Assembly: GCA_021818865.1 (NCBI GenBank)
Contig: JAKASX010000002.1
Location: 64,931-128,930 of the forward strand
Length of the DNA: 64,000 bases
Direction: 5' to 3'
Source: Acidobacteriota bacterium
GTDB lineage: Bacteria > Acidobacteriota > Terriglobia > Acidiferrales > UBA7541
In this document: positions 44,674-54,728 of the stretch, piece by piece
Numbering within the stretch: the stretch's first letter is position 1
Layout of the letters: every line of letters begins with the position of its first letter
Translations under genes and position numbers: made by a program
Notes under the pieces: model-generated
Seen by the model: only the letters and a program-made list of their open reading frames with translations
What the model was told of the DNA's origin: nothing
The model's database searches: none

Positions 44674-47247
44674 TCAGGAGATTTCGATGTTGAGCTCCCG
44701 TTTGCCCGCGAGCAAAGAAGCCGCCAGGCGTACCCCGTCCGGCCGCAACTCTCCGATAGACGCCGATTGCAACGGCTCGCCCGACGGCGGATGAATGTGG
44801 ACGATCAAATCCGCCGCGAATGGCCGGTCGAAACGGAGCGTGACGCGCCACCGCGCACGGCCCATGCGCTTCGCGGTGGACTCAGTGGTCCAGGTCAACG
44901 AGCCGAAGCGCGTCGGGCAATTCTCCACCAGGATTCGCTCGCCGGGCTCGAACCATCGCTCGGGCGCGGCTTTCTGCAAATGAACGACGTCGCGGTCGTG
45001 CTCCTCGTAGCAGAGCAGCCAGCGCAATCCCACGGCGATTTGCAATTCGCTATTGACGACGGCAGACCACGCATAGGGACTGCCCTCGCCGGGATAGTTT
45101 CCCGGCAGAAGCGCATCTTCGGGCGAATAGCGGCTGCCGGTATCCATCGTGTAGATGGCCAGCGCGTAGAGCGTCAGCAGAAACGGACGGTAATCCTGCT
45201 GGCGAATGCGGCCAGCGAGCGTGCCGTGTTCCATGAAATTGGACACGCGGGGATAGGCGCCGTCGGTTCCCATGCCAAGGATCTCCATGCCGGCGATTTT
45301 TCTGTGGAGGAAATGCCCCTGGTCCAGAGCCGGATCGCCCCAGTCGCTGGTCCACCAATCCATCATGTAGCGATGATTTTCGTAGCTGGTCAGATCGGTC
45401 GGCTTGCGCTTGGTATCGAAAGGGTTGAACGGGGTGATGCCCGCCTGTTTCATCGCCGGGTTGCGGTTCGCCAAAGCCGTGGCCAGCGAACGCTCGATAT
45501 GACTCCGCATTTCACGCGCAATTTGCAGGATCTTTCTTCCTTCCCTGCGCAACGCGGCGTCGTTGTGCTCGCTCGCGGCGCGCAGCAGACAGCGGCCGTG
45601 CTCGCTCAAGCCGCGCCAGGTCCACGACGCGTTTTGGTAGTAATAGGGATGGGAATTGGGATGGTCGTCGGAGGGATCACCTTTGTCGGCCTCGGGAGAG
45701 CCCCAGATCAGGCCGTGCCGAGGGTCGCTGGGCGGGTAGGTTCTCAGGCTGTATTCGTATCGAGCAAGAACAAAATCCGTCATCCGGCGCAGCACCGGAA
45801 GGCGTTCGCGCAGCGCTTCGACGTCGCCGGTGAAATGGTAGGCGCGCGCGGAATTTTCCAGGAAAACGCCGGCGTTCAGCGGCGCCTCCACTTGGTCCTG
45901 CGTGTTGTAGAGGAAATTGCCGTTCGGCAGGATGTAGTTGTCCAAATAGTGCTGGAAATAGGGCTCGACGTCCGCGGCCAGATTCCACAGTTGATGCGCC
46001 CAAACAAATTCGTAGTGCGCAACGGGAAACAGCGCGTGGCTGCGAACGGGAATTTTCGTGTACGCTCCCTCGCCGATTTGATAGGTGGGATCGAGACCGT
46101 GATAGCTGCACCGGCAGAGAGCGATTCCGGCTCGCGCCGCGTCGAGCAGCCACTCATCCGGAATCTCCACGCGCATGCGGTCTTCGAGCAGCGAATGCCA
46201 TTTCTTCCAGACCGTTGCCAGCGCGGAAAAGAAATCGCCAGCCGAGCCGTTCCAGTAACGATCCACGGAGCCGGCCGCGGGCGCCGATTCGGAAGCATTC
46301 GTGTCGCCTTCCGGAATCAGCCGCTCCCGTGAAGCCGGAGGCAGGGTCGCGCGGACGCGCCCGATCGGACGCGCGTCCGGGCCCGGCGGAAGAACCATCA
46401 TGACCTCGTAGCCCGCGCGAAACGTCGGATTCCAGACTCCAATATCCGCCGCGGGCAGGTAGCCGCCAACTATTGTGCGTTTGCTGTAGCCCGGAACGTA
46501 ATCGTACAGATATTCCGAAGGGAGCAGCCGTCGAGGGTCGAACAGACGGCCGGTGAGATCGGGAGCCCATAGGGATTGGGGATCCGAACCGAATTGGCGC
46601 GAGGTTCCGTCCGCTTCCAGCCAGAGCGATTTCTGCGGCGCGGACTCTTCATTCGCCACCAGAGTCCATCCGACCAGTTCCGGCCCCAGCGCGGCTACGT
46701 TCGCGAAGCCCGGATCCTCGCCGGAATGGAGGATGTGCTCGCCCAGAACGTCCGGACCGGGGATGTATTCGGCGGGCCGAACGAAACGGATTCCGCGCTC
46801 GGGGTTGATTGGTCGCGGCCGGATTTTCGAGAGATCGCCTACGTGCTTGGGGATTCGCGCGATTTCGCGTTCCCGGGTCACGTAAACGATTGCGCCGCGA
46901 TGCGTCACATTTTTTTCGAAAACGGCCGCGGCCGCGCCATCGAGTGAAGGAAGGATCGTCAGCAACTGCCATCCTCCGATCGCTTCGCCGATCCGGCAAT
47001 CCGCCTCTTCGTCTTGCCATCGCGCGCGGACGACGCCGTTCGTGATCTGAAGGACGCGAGGCGATTCGCGCAGCGCTTCGCGCTCGCCGTCGAGGAACAG
47101 GTCGTATTCATTAGGAATCTGGCCGGGCGCGTATCGGCCATTCGGCGTGCTTGAGCTTTGCAATTCGGAGGGGGTAACAACGGCGCTTGCGGCCTCGCTG
47201 AGAAGAGGTATCGCTGCGGCTTGCTTGAGAAACGTTCTTCGATTCAT
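44674..47247 (-). CDS. Tat-exported (alpha/alpha)6-barrel protein, probable glycoside hydrolase
   Basis: About 857 residues starting at MNRRTFLKQAA, a twin-arginine signal. An N-terminal beta-sandwich region (about 45-320) leads into a long alpha-helical part (about 350-760) with many Trp and Tyr residues (FVWAHQLWNLAADVEPYFQH, NGNFLYNTQDQ, RYMMDWWTSDWG), resembling the helical barrels of GH63/GH78/GH95-type proteins. A short C-terminal beta domain closes it. I could not assign the exact family or locate the catalytic acids with confidence. Downstream genes point to extracellular polymer breakdown. Confidence 0.7.
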   Translation of the reverse strand: MNRRTFLKQAAAIPLLSEAASAVVTPSELQSSSTPNGRYAPGQIPNEYDLFLDGEREALRESPRVLQITNGVVRARWQDEEADCRIGEAIGGWQLLTILPSLDGAAAAVFEKNVTHRGAIVYVTREREIARIPKHVGDLSKIRPRPINPERGIRFVRPAEYIPGPDVLGEHILHSGEDPGFANVAALGPELVGWTLVANEESAPQKSLWLEADGTSRQFGSDPQSLWAPDLTGRLFDPRRLLPSEYLYDYVPGYSKRTIVGGYLPAADIGVWNPTFRAGYEVMMVLPPGPDARPIGRVRATLPPASRERLIPEGDTNASESAPAAGSVDRYWNGSAGDFFSALATVWKKWHSLLEDRMRVEIPDEWLLDAARAGIALCRCSYHGLDPTYQIGEGAYTKIPVRSHALFPVAHYEFVWAHQLWNLAADVEPYFQHYLDNYILPNGNFLYNTQDQVEAPLNAGVFLENSARAYHFTGDVEALRERLPVLRRMTDFVLARYEYSLRTYPPSDPRHGLIWGSPEADKGDPSDDHPNSHPYYYQNASWTWRGLSEHGRCLLRAASEHNDAALRREGRKILQIAREMRSHIERSLATALANRNPAMKQAGITPFNPFDTKRKPTDLTSYENHRYMMDWWTSDWGDPALDQGHFLHRKIAGMEILGMGTDGAYPRVSNFMEHGTLAGRIRQQDYRPFLLTLYALAIYTMDTGSRYSPEDALLPGNYPGEGSPYAWSAVVNSELQIAVGLRWLLCYEEHDRDVVHLQKAAPERWFEPGERILVENCPTRFGSLTWTTESTAKRMGRARWRVTLRFDRPFAADLIVHIHPPSGEPLQSASIGELRPDGVRLAASLLAGKRELNIEIS

Positions 47248-47329
47248 GCGCACCTGTCCCAATTTCGAGTCCCTGATGCGCGGCAGTATACACGACGCGG
47301 AACCGGTCGCCCCCTCAGCATCCGCAAAT

Positions 47330-49261
47330 CTAAGGCTTGCGCGGCTTCAGAATTTCATCCAGATAATCCGGCGTGCCGGGGATGCGCACGAGATGCGGAT
47401 ATCTCAGCCCGCCTGTGTAGTCGATCACGCAAGTCTTCAAGTAGCCGTCATTCTCCACGACCAAGTCGATCGTTTTCGCGCCGTTTGCCGTCGCCTCGAT
47501 CGCCTCCTTCATGATTTCGGGCGAAAATATCTGGCCATTCACGCCCACCACTTTCATTCCCGGACTGATTCCCGCGCGAAACGCCGGCCCATCATAAATC
47601 GAATCGGCCACGCCGCCATCCGGCCGCAAACTCAGGCCGATGGAATATTCGTCGTCCGCCGCGCTCGACGATCCTTGATTGCTTGTTGGCTGGCTCGTGA
47701 AGACGAGTTTCCAACCACTGCGAGTCAACCCTCCAACAGGAGCCTGCGCCGAAGTCGAATCCAGCCGGTCGTGAAGGAATCGAGCCCAAGGGTAGGGAAC
47801 TACGCGATTCAGCGCATTGACGATGTCTTGAAACGTATAGGTTTTGAGCTGCGGCCCCAGATTCGGCCCACCAAAAAATTCGCGGCAAAAATCGTCGAGC
47901 GACTTCCGCCCGCCGGTCCGCTGGCGAATGTTGGCGTCCACTTCGAGCCACAGCAGGTTGCCTTCCTGGTAGTAATCCGATCCTCGGCTCCAGTTCGGCC
48001 ATCCGCCAAAGGAAAACATTCCCGGCACCGCAATCGCCGTATCGAGCAGCGGCCGCCACGTGCGCCCCGGACGAGCGGGACCCATGCTCGCCGCCATTGC
48101 CGCGATGTAATTGTGATAATCCTGCGTCGTCCAAAGCCCGCTCCGCACCGGAAGCACGTTGCCCCAATACGTCGTCAATCCTTCGTAGACCCACAGGAGA
48201 TCGGTCTTCATCGGCGTTTCGAAATCCGGCGTGCTCAAATCGGCCGGCCGGCGGAATTTTCCGCACCAGGAGTGCGCAAATTCGTGAGCCAACAAACCGC
48301 CGGCCTCGCGCCCAGCGTTGGGCATCAGGAACGTGTTCAACGGCAGTCGGCTGTCGTCCGATTCATGGTGTTCGATCCCGAAATGAATCATCAAATCGCT
48401 GAGCGTCACCAGAAAGTGGTAATCGCGGTAATGCGGGCCGCCGAAAAGAGCGATCTCTTGCGCCACCAGATTCGTCAGCCCTTTTTGCACGGCAGGGCTG
48501 ATGTCGAGCGCTTCGGGCTCGTCCGCGACCAGATCAATTTCGTGATGAATGGGTTCACCGGGCGGCGTAAGGTTGTACGCGCGGTAATATTCGCCCGCGA
48601 TCAGCGGCGAATCCACCAGCCGATTGAGCGCCACTTCCCGAAACGTCACGCGGTCGCCCTCCTGCGCCGCAACCGGAAGCGCCGTGCCGAATTTCCATCC
48701 CTCCGGCAACAGCAGCGTTGGCCGATAGAAAATCCGCTTCGAAGGCTCGCCAGCCGGATAGAGCAGAACCTGATTCCACGTAAGATCGAGCAGCTTGTCC
48801 GTAGCCGATCCCGCCGCCGGCCCGCCAAACGCGTTCGGCTCGAGATAATCGAATCTCACTTCGAGCTGCGTCGCGCCCGCCGGCACATCCACATGAAACG
48901 TGAAAACGTCGAGCAGGTCGCGCTGCCAGGGAATCCGCTTGCCGTCAGCGAAAAATTCCAGTCCCGCCACGTTCGCAATCGGCCCGGCCGGCTCGTGCAA
49001 TCCGGGAATCCATTTCGGGTAATAGAGCGTTAGCGATCCCGGTTTCACGGCCATCGTCATGCGCGCGCGCAGGATTCTCTCCGGCGCGTGCGTCGCGTCC
49101 ACCGTCAGCGTAATCGCCGTTCCGGCTTGCGCCGTTTCGCCGCCGCCATTTTGACTCCTCGCCGTCGCGGGACACACCCTCGCCCGGGCGCTCCCCGTGC
49201 CGAAAACGCCGACCGCCAGGAAAATCCACGCCGACCGCATTACCGATCGCATCATTCTCAT
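47330..49261 (-). CDS. M61-family metallopeptidase with PDZ domain
   Basis: 643 residues with a signal peptide of about 27 residues. The N-terminal beta-sandwich (PxxYYPKWIPGLHEP) is typical of glycyl aminopeptidase-like M61 proteins. The zinc motif HEFAHSW lies near residue 327, with the downstream Glu in WVYEGLTTYWG. A C-terminal PDZ domain (about 540-610) contains GPAFRAGISPGMKVVGVNGQ. It should act in the periplasm on small peptides. It lies 82 bases upstream of the (alpha/alpha)6 gene and is co-directional. Confidence 0.9.
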   Translation of the reverse strand: MRMMRSVMRSAWIFLAVGVFGTGSARARVCPATARSQNGGGETAQAGTAITLTVDATHAPERILRARMTMAVKPGSLTLYYPKWIPGLHEPAGPIANVAGLEFFADGKRIPWQRDLLDVFTFHVDVPAGATQLEVRFDYLEPNAFGGPAAGSATDKLLDLTWNQVLLYPAGEPSKRIFYRPTLLLPEGWKFGTALPVAAQEGDRVTFREVALNRLVDSPLIAGEYYRAYNLTPPGEPIHHEIDLVADEPEALDISPAVQKGLTNLVAQEIALFGGPHYRDYHFLVTLSDLMIHFGIEHHESDDSRLPLNTFLMPNAGREAGGLLAHEFAHSWCGKFRRPADLSTPDFETPMKTDLLWVYEGLTTYWGNVLPVRSGLWTTQDYHNYIAAMAASMGPARPGRTWRPLLDTAIAVPGMFSFGGWPNWSRGSDYYQEGNLLWLEVDANIRQRTGGRKSLDDFCREFFGGPNLGPQLKTYTFQDIVNALNRVVPYPWARFLHDRLDSTSAQAPVGGLTRSGWKLVFTSQPTSNQGSSSAADDEYSIGLSLRPDGGVADSIYDGPAFRAGISPGMKVVGVNGQIFSPEIMKEAIEATANGAKTIDLVVENDGYLKTCVIDYTGGLRYPHLVRIPGTPDYLDEILKPRKP

Positions 49262-49346
49262 TCCTCTATCCTCGAAATCCTGCCGAGTCTATGCTCGCCG
49301 CCGCGGGAAGACAAGGCGGAGGGTCGGAAATGGCTTGACCGGAGAC

Positions 49347-50858
49347 TTAAGGCAACGTCACCACCGTCACCTCGAATCCACCGAGCGCCACTTCGTCGCT
49401 CACGAGGTTCGCCGTGCCAATGCCTTTCGATCCCGTTTCTTGATTCACATAATCCTCGTGCGCGCCCTCTGCTCCGGAAAGGGAAACCACAGCCGGCCGG
49501 CTCCGCTTGTTGATCAACAAGACCTCGCGTGTGCCGCCCGGAGTGATAAATCCCTGAGCGTAAATCGCGGAAGTGTCGAAGCCGGTTTGGATCAACTTAT
49601 CGCCTGGACCAAAGTTGTCATGCAGGAGTTTCAGCACCCAGTAGCGAGCGTTCGGCTGGCCCGTTGTCCAATCCACCATCGAGACGCTCGGGTACTGCGT
49701 GGGATAGCCAACCATCTGGGATTCACCGACGACGTCGATACCCAATCGCGTGAGCCGCGCGTAGAGGTAGGCATACATGGCGCCGGAAAGGTTCCAATAG
49801 AAATGGGGGATGGGACGAACCATGTGCGCCGCGGTGTCGTAAGGCAAGATGGAGCCGAGTTCATCGATGTCGGTGCGGGTGGACGGGGCGAGCCGCTTGC
49901 GGATGGACTCGATGTAGTGGACCACGTCCAGAAACCCGTCGGCTTGGGCAAAAAAGGTGTACGGCCAAACCGTAGCTGGCTCTTCCGGGGAGGGACTCGC
50001 GTAGAAGTGGTAGGAAATCATGTCGAGCGGCGTGTGGGGGAGATGGTTTTTGGGGTTCAGGAAATACTCGAAGAATCCCGGGTCGCTGCGCGGCGCAGCC
50101 AGGGCCATGCCAACGAACTTCGTCTGCGGCGATACGGCGTGAATTGCCTTGACCACGGCGTCGTAGAGGCGCGAATACAACTCCGGACTCATCTGGTGCT
50201 CGGAATCCACTTCGTTGAGCACTTCCCAATACGCGATCGGGTAGTGGTATCCGGACGAATGCCATTTCCCGTACTCATCGGTGAATCCGCCCTTCGCGTA
50301 CCAACTGACCAGGCGCGCGTAATAGTCGGCAACCTGTTTCATCGTCGGATCGCGCATCTCGGTCCCCTGTTCGTAGTTCCAGTCGACCTGGTCGGGATCG
50401 GCCGGATAGGCCACCGGTTTGGGAGTCACGAACATCCATTCCGGGATGGTGCTGAAGTTGAGAACGACGGAATGCCCTTGGGCCGCGGTGGCATTCAGGA
50501 AGTCAACGGTCAGCGGGTCGATCAGCGAAAAATGCCAGGAAGTCTTGCCCGCACGCGGCGGATCGAGTTCCGCCACGGCCAGTTTCGGATAGGGGAGCCA
50601 GGGGACGAAGCGCACGTAATCGCAGTTCAACTCACGCAAGTCCTGAAAAACTCGATTGTGGATCGGCGAATCGCGCCGCAAGAGCGGGTTGACGACCACC
50701 TGAAGCGTGGCCGTGGTCTTCGAAATCCGTACCACTTTCCCCCAATCTACGGAAACGCGCGCTCTTGTCTGAGCGCGAGCGGGCGCGGCGCCGAGGGCTG
50801 CCAGCGCCGCGAGGATTTGTGCTACGTGAGCTGCCCATCGCCTCAATTGCATTTGCAT
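49347..50858 (-). CDS. Exported GH39-like glycoside hydrolase
   Basis: 503 residues. A signal peptide covers about 1-29. The body is a clan GH-A (beta/alpha)8 barrel: the acid/base is in YWEVLNEVDSEH (about residue 220), and the likely nucleophile Glu is in DIDELGSIL (about 342). A C-terminal beta domain (TREVLLINKRSRPAVVSL) follows. The pattern resembles GH39 beta-xylosidase or iduronidase relatives; the substrate is not determined. It heads the exported-enzyme cluster on this strand. Confidence 0.82.
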   Translation of the reverse strand: MQMQLRRWAAHVAQILAALAALGAAPARAQTRARVSVDWGKVVRISKTTATLQVVVNPLLRRDSPIHNRVFQDLRELNCDYVRFVPWLPYPKLAVAELDPPRAGKTSWHFSLIDPLTVDFLNATAAQGHSVVLNFSTIPEWMFVTPKPVAYPADPDQVDWNYEQGTEMRDPTMKQVADYYARLVSWYAKGGFTDEYGKWHSSGYHYPIAYWEVLNEVDSEHQMSPELYSRLYDAVVKAIHAVSPQTKFVGMALAAPRSDPGFFEYFLNPKNHLPHTPLDMISYHFYASPSPEEPATVWPYTFFAQADGFLDVVHYIESIRKRLAPSTRTDIDELGSILPYDTAAHMVRPIPHFYWNLSGAMYAYLYARLTRLGIDVVGESQMVGYPTQYPSVSMVDWTTGQPNARYWVLKLLHDNFGPGDKLIQTGFDTSAIYAQGFITPGGTREVLLINKRSRPAVVSLSGAEGAHEDYVNQETGSKGIGTANLVSDEVALGGFEVTVVTLP

Positions 50859-51290
50859 TCCTCGGTCCTCGAAATCGTGCCGAGTCTATGCTCGCCGGCC
50901 CCAGAAGACAACCCACGACGTTATGCAACCCTCGCCGGGCTCGGCGAAATCGCTTGACCCGCGCCGCCGCCCGCCATGTAATAGAAGAGGCGGACGGGTA
51001 TTTCCGGTCCCGGCGGTTTGCGCGCCGGCTCGCTCACCCGGAATCGCCTTCCCGCCGATCGGCTTACGCCTTTTCGCATCTGCGCTTCCCCGGAGAGACA
51101 GGCCGTTGGGAGTGTGTGTGCGGCAATCGAGCGGATGCGGAAGCGAAATCAGCCCGAGTGCCAGCCGCGTTCCCTCCGCCCGTCTCGGCGTCCCAACCGA
51201 ACGTGTAGCGCCGAGCTTTAGCTCGGCATTTTTATTCCCATCCGAATCAGCTGTCCGTCCGCGCGCCTGCGCGGCCGAGGAGCTTCAGCC
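50859..51290. other. 432-base non-coding gap
   Basis: Between the divergent GH39-like and transketolase genes. It contains no convincing gene. It holds a GC hairpin followed by ATTTTTATT at 51210-51233, annotated separately. No strong promoter motif was recognised by eye. Confidence 0.5.
51210..51233 (+). terminator. Terminator-like hairpin upstream of transketolase
   Basis: GCCGAGC-TTTA-GCTCGGC followed by ATTTTTATT on the plus strand. It has the form of an intrinsic terminator, but no plus-strand gene precedes it. It could end a small RNA, attenuate the transketolase leader, or be a mobile repeat. Confidence 0.45.
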
Positions 51291-53579
51291 ATGAGCTTTA
51301 CCAGTCCTCTGAACCCATCCAGTTCCGACGATTCTCTCCGCGAGCGTCGCGGTCCGCGCCTCGGCCCCGACGAATTGCGCCGCGCTGCGCGCGAAATGCG
51401 CGCCGTCGCCATCACCGATATTTTCGCGGCCGGCTCGGGCCATCCCGGCGGCTCGCTTTCCGTCATGGACCTGGCTGCCGCGCTCTATCTGAACGTCCTG
51501 AATCACGATCCATCGAATCCCGGCTGGCCCGATCGCGATCGCGTCTTCTGGTCCGCCGGCCACAAGGCCCCGGCTCTTTACGTCGCGCTCGGCCGCGCCG
51601 GCTATTTTCCGCTCGACGGCACCGTTTTGTTGCGCCAGCTCGGCTCCGGCTTCGAAGGCCATCCGAATCGCCTGAAACTTCCCGGCGTCGAAATCTCCAG
51701 CGGCTCGCTGGGGCAGGGAATGAGCGTCGCCGTCGGCAGCGCCCTTGCCGCGCGTCAACTCGGCCGCGATTATCGCGTCTATTGCATCACCGGCGACGGC
51801 GAGCATCAGGAAGGCAGCGTTTGGGAAGCGATCATGGCCGCCGGTCACTATCGCCTGGACCGTCTCTGCGCGATCGTCGATCAGAACGGCCTCCAGATTG
51901 ACGGCCGCGTCGAAGACGTGATGAACATCCAGCCGCTCGGCGCCAAGTACGCCGCGTTCGGCTGGAACGTCGTCGAAATCGACGGCCACGATATGGACCA
52001 GATTCTCGACGCGTTCGCCGGCGCCGCCGCCTGCCAAGACCAGCCCACTGTCATCCTGGCGAATACGGTCAAAGGCAAAGGCGTCTCCTTCATGGAAAAT
52101 CAGGCCGGGTGGCACGGCGTCGCGCCCAATCGCGAGCAGTTCGAATTGGCCGCGCGCGAACTCGAATCGCCGGAAGTCCCGCGCGAGCGCATCGATCGCA
52201 TGCTCTCGCACGCCGAGCAAAACGCCGGCCGGGTCGCCGAGCAGGCGCGCCGCCTCGCCCATCTCGCCTCGAGCGACTACTGGTGGAACTCGCGCTCAAC
52301 CATGAAAGTCGATATGGACCCGACGCGCATGGGTTTCGGCCGCGGCCTCGAAGCCGCCGGCGCCGACGAGCGCGTCACCACCATTCACGCCGATATTTCC
52401 GGCTCGATTCGCATCACCGATTTCGAAGCGAAGCATCCCGAACGCATGCCGCGCGTCATCAGCGTCGGCATTGCCGAGCAGAACATGATGGGCGTCGCCG
52501 CCGGCCTCGCCAAGGAGGGCCTGATTCCCGTCACCGGCACCTACGGCGTCTTCGCTTCCGGCCGCGCCTGGGACCAGCTCCGCACCACCGTCTGCTACAA
52601 CAATCTCAACGTCAAAATCGCCGGCGCCCACGGCGGCATTTCCGTCGGTCCCGACGGCGCCACGCACCAATCGCTCGAGGAAATCTCGCTGATGAGCATT
52701 CTGCCCAACATGCACGTCGAGGTGCCCTGCGATTCGGTGGAAACGGAAAAAGCGGCCCATGCCACGCTGCTCGAAATCGAAGGTCCGGTCTACCTGCGTT
52801 TCGCCCGCGAAGCCACGCCCATCGTCACCACCCCCGAAACTCCGTATCGCTTCGGCGTCTCGAACGTCATCCGGTATCGCGGCGCCCAGCCGCGCTTCGC
52901 CGACGCCTTCGAAACCCGCCTTTCCATTGAAGCCGAAAACGAAAAGGAAGACGCCACGCTCGTCGCTTGTGGCCCGATGGTCCCCGAAGCCATGCGCGCC
53001 GCCTGGCTCCTGAAAGAGGAATTCGGCCTGCGCGTCCGCGTCATCAATCTCCACACCGTCAAGCCGCTCGATTCCGCCGCGCTCGTCCGCGCCGCCGAGG
53101 AAACCGGCGTCGTCGTCACCGCCGAGGAGCATCAAAAGGGAGGATTCGGCAATCTGGTCGCTGGCGCGATTCTCCGCGACCGCAAACACTTCGATCGCCC
53201 GCTCTTGCTTGACATGGTCGGCATCGAGGATCGCTTCGGCCTTTCCGGCAAGCCCTGGGAACTGATGCTCACCTTTGGCCTCACCGCCGAACGCCTCGCC
53301 GAGCGCGTTCTCGATCTCGAAGCCCGCAAGCGCGGCAAGCAGTTTCCCGACTCCGCGCTCGAAGTCTCGCTCGCGGTCGTTGAATGCTCCCGCTGCCACA
53401 CGCTCGTCCCGTTTTACGAATATCTCGCTGGCCGTCCGTTGCCTTCCGGTGGCGTCTGCGCCGATTGCGAGCGCCGTTCGGAAGAAAATTGCGCCGCCTG
53501 CCAGCTCGCCTGGCTCCGCGCTAACCCGAATTTCCGCCACGTCTGCGCCGATTGCCGCGCCGCCGTCGTCCAATGCTGA
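51291..53579 (+). CDS. Transketolase with C-terminal cysteine-rich (zinc-ribbon-like) extension
   Basis: 762 residues. It transfers two-carbon ketol units in the pentose phosphate pathway using thiamine diphosphate. The N-terminal part has SGHPGGSLS, SAGHKAPALY and the ThDP motif GDGEHQEGSVWEA ending in DQNGLQ. The pyrimidine domain follows (about 335-540, GIAEQNMMGVAAGLA), then the C-terminal domain. Both halves, often separate subunits in other bacteria, are fused here. The last 65 residues are unusual: nine cysteines, with CxxC pairs at 699/702, 723/726, 734/737 and 752/755, plus C762. No such tail is normal for transketolase. A GC hairpin follows the gene. Confidence 0.92.
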   Translation: MSFTSPLNPSSSDDSLRERRGPRLGPDELRRAAREMRAVAITDIFAAGSGHPGGSLSVMDLAAALYLNVLNHDPSNPGWPDRDRVFWSAGHKAPALYVALGRAGYFPLDGTVLLRQLGSGFEGHPNRLKLPGVEISSGSLGQGMSVAVGSALAARQLGRDYRVYCITGDGEHQEGSVWEAIMAAGHYRLDRLCAIVDQNGLQIDGRVEDVMNIQPLGAKYAAFGWNVVEIDGHDMDQILDAFAGAAACQDQPTVILANTVKGKGVSFMENQAGWHGVAPNREQFELAARELESPEVPRERIDRMLSHAEQNAGRVAEQARRLAHLASSDYWWNSRSTMKVDMDPTRMGFGRGLEAAGADERVTTIHADISGSIRITDFEAKHPERMPRVISVGIAEQNMMGVAAGLAKEGLIPVTGTYGVFASGRAWDQLRTTVCYNNLNVKIAGAHGGISVGPDGATHQSLEEISLMSILPNMHVEVPCDSVETEKAAHATLLEIEGPVYLRFAREATPIVTTPETPYRFGVSNVIRYRGAQPRFADAFETRLSIEAENEKEDATLVACGPMVPEAMRAAWLLKEEFGLRVRVINLHTVKPLDSAALVRAAEETGVVVTAEEHQKGGFGNLVAGAILRDRKHFDRPLLLDMVGIEDRFGLSGKPWELMLTFGLTAERLAERVLDLEARKRGKQFPDSALEVSLAVVECSRCHTLVPFYEYLAGRPLPSGGVCADCERRSEENCAACQLAWLRANPNFRHVCADCRAAVVQC

Positions 53580-53650
53580 ACCGACTCGACGCCGCCCGGC
53601 CCACCGCGTCCTGCCCCAAGTGGCCACAAGCCTCAGCGCTTTTTACGGTG

Positions 53651-53680
53651 GCGCGGGCAGGAGTGCCCGCGCGCCTTTCT
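53651..53680 (+). terminator. Probable terminator after transketolase
   Basis: A perfect 9-bp stem (GCGCGGGCA-GGAG-TGCCCGCGC) lies about 70 bases after the transketolase stop and is followed by a pyrimidine run (CTTTCTCT). The hairpin resembles a common GC-rich intergenic repeat, so a dual origin is possible. Confidence 0.45.
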
Positions 53681-53818
53681 CTGCCCCCGCCGCTCCAATA
53701 AACCTGCATTTCCGTTGTAAGGCGCAGTTGCAAACCCTCAGAGTCGAGCCTGCACCAATATTCATGCGGGTTTCAGAGCAGTAGAGGCATTTTGGAGGGC
53801 GACACCCAGTAGGTGAGA

Positions 53819-54468
53819 GGGAAAATAGACTCGACCGAGATTCCGGTCAACGGCCAGCAGGAGCCGAGCGCCTACAACAGCCACTTCGAGTCTATCTGCT
53901 ATCACCTCTGCTGTTGTTCAATCGAGAAGGTGACTGCCTGGCGGCCAAGCTGCGGCCGGGAAACGTGCAAAGTGCCGGTGGTCTGGTACAAGAGCTTCCT
54001 GTATCACAAGCGGAGAGATGGAAGACGGCGCGCCGCGTGGTGGCGAGGACAGAACATCACGCCGGGGAGCTGTTCCCGCGTGTGGGCTTCATCGTGACGA
54101 AACCGACTTTGCCGAGCCGTGATGCGCTTTTACAACAAACGGGGACGGCGGAGCAGTGGATTGAAGAAGGTAAGCAGTCCGTGAAGACAAAGAGGCTGAG
54201 TTGCCACCGGCTCCGGCCGAACGCGGTGCGTTTGTGGCCGAGCGCCATCGCTTACAACCTCCGCAACCCGTACCGGCGGCCTGTGCTGCCGAGGAGGACT
54301 GCGAGTTGGTCGCCGACGGGCCACCAGCAACGGCTGGTGAAGACTGGCGGTCGCCCAGTGAAACACCCCCGTTACTATTGGCCCCTGTTGGCCGAGGGTC
54401 ACCTCCCGCCGCGCCTAGTAGGGAGAATGCTGCGACGGATTGCAATGCTGCCGTTGCCCGCAGGGTAG
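53819..54468 (+). pseudogene. Decayed IS1380-family transposase fragment
   Basis: Pieces in alternating frames read as an IS1380-type transposase: DSTEIPVNGQQEPSAYNSHF, then FNREGDCLAAKLRPGN, VVWYKSFLY, ERWKTARRVVARTEHH and LFPRVGFIVT, then GTAEQWIEEGKQ, RLSCHRLRPNAVRLW and RLVKTGGRPVKHPRYYWPLLAEGHL. The N-terminal third is missing, and the middle between RPGN and VVWYK is deleted. At least three frameshifts are needed to join the pieces. No terminal inverted repeats were found. The element is long dead. Confidence 0.85.
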
Positions 54469-54728
54469 GGTCCGCACCCGGTGGGAGAAAACCCCAGGAA
54501 GCAAGTAGCGGGATGGCGAGGCGTCCGAAAAATCACTTGGGAAACGGAGTTGGGCGCTGGCTTACCCCTTGCCGGGGACGCACAATCGGCTGCAGGACGG
54601 AACGCTCGCGCCCAGCCCGCGAAATTCCGGTCGCGAGTGGGCCGGTCAGGCGTTTGCCTTGGAACGCTGGGAGTCAAAAAGCAAATTCCATTTACACACG
54701 CCCGCCTATCGGTTACGCTCCCGCTGAA

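Noticed and set aside
44767..50957. Long plus-strand frames of 521, 628 and 586 codons opposite the three exported enzymes
   Set aside because: All are antisense to genes with signal peptides and catalytic motifs; composition is that of reverse-complement coding DNA.
54201..54728. Upstream 176-codon extension of the DUF3857 gene
   Set aside because: It overlaps the transposase relic in another frame, and the signal peptide begins only at 54729-54741.
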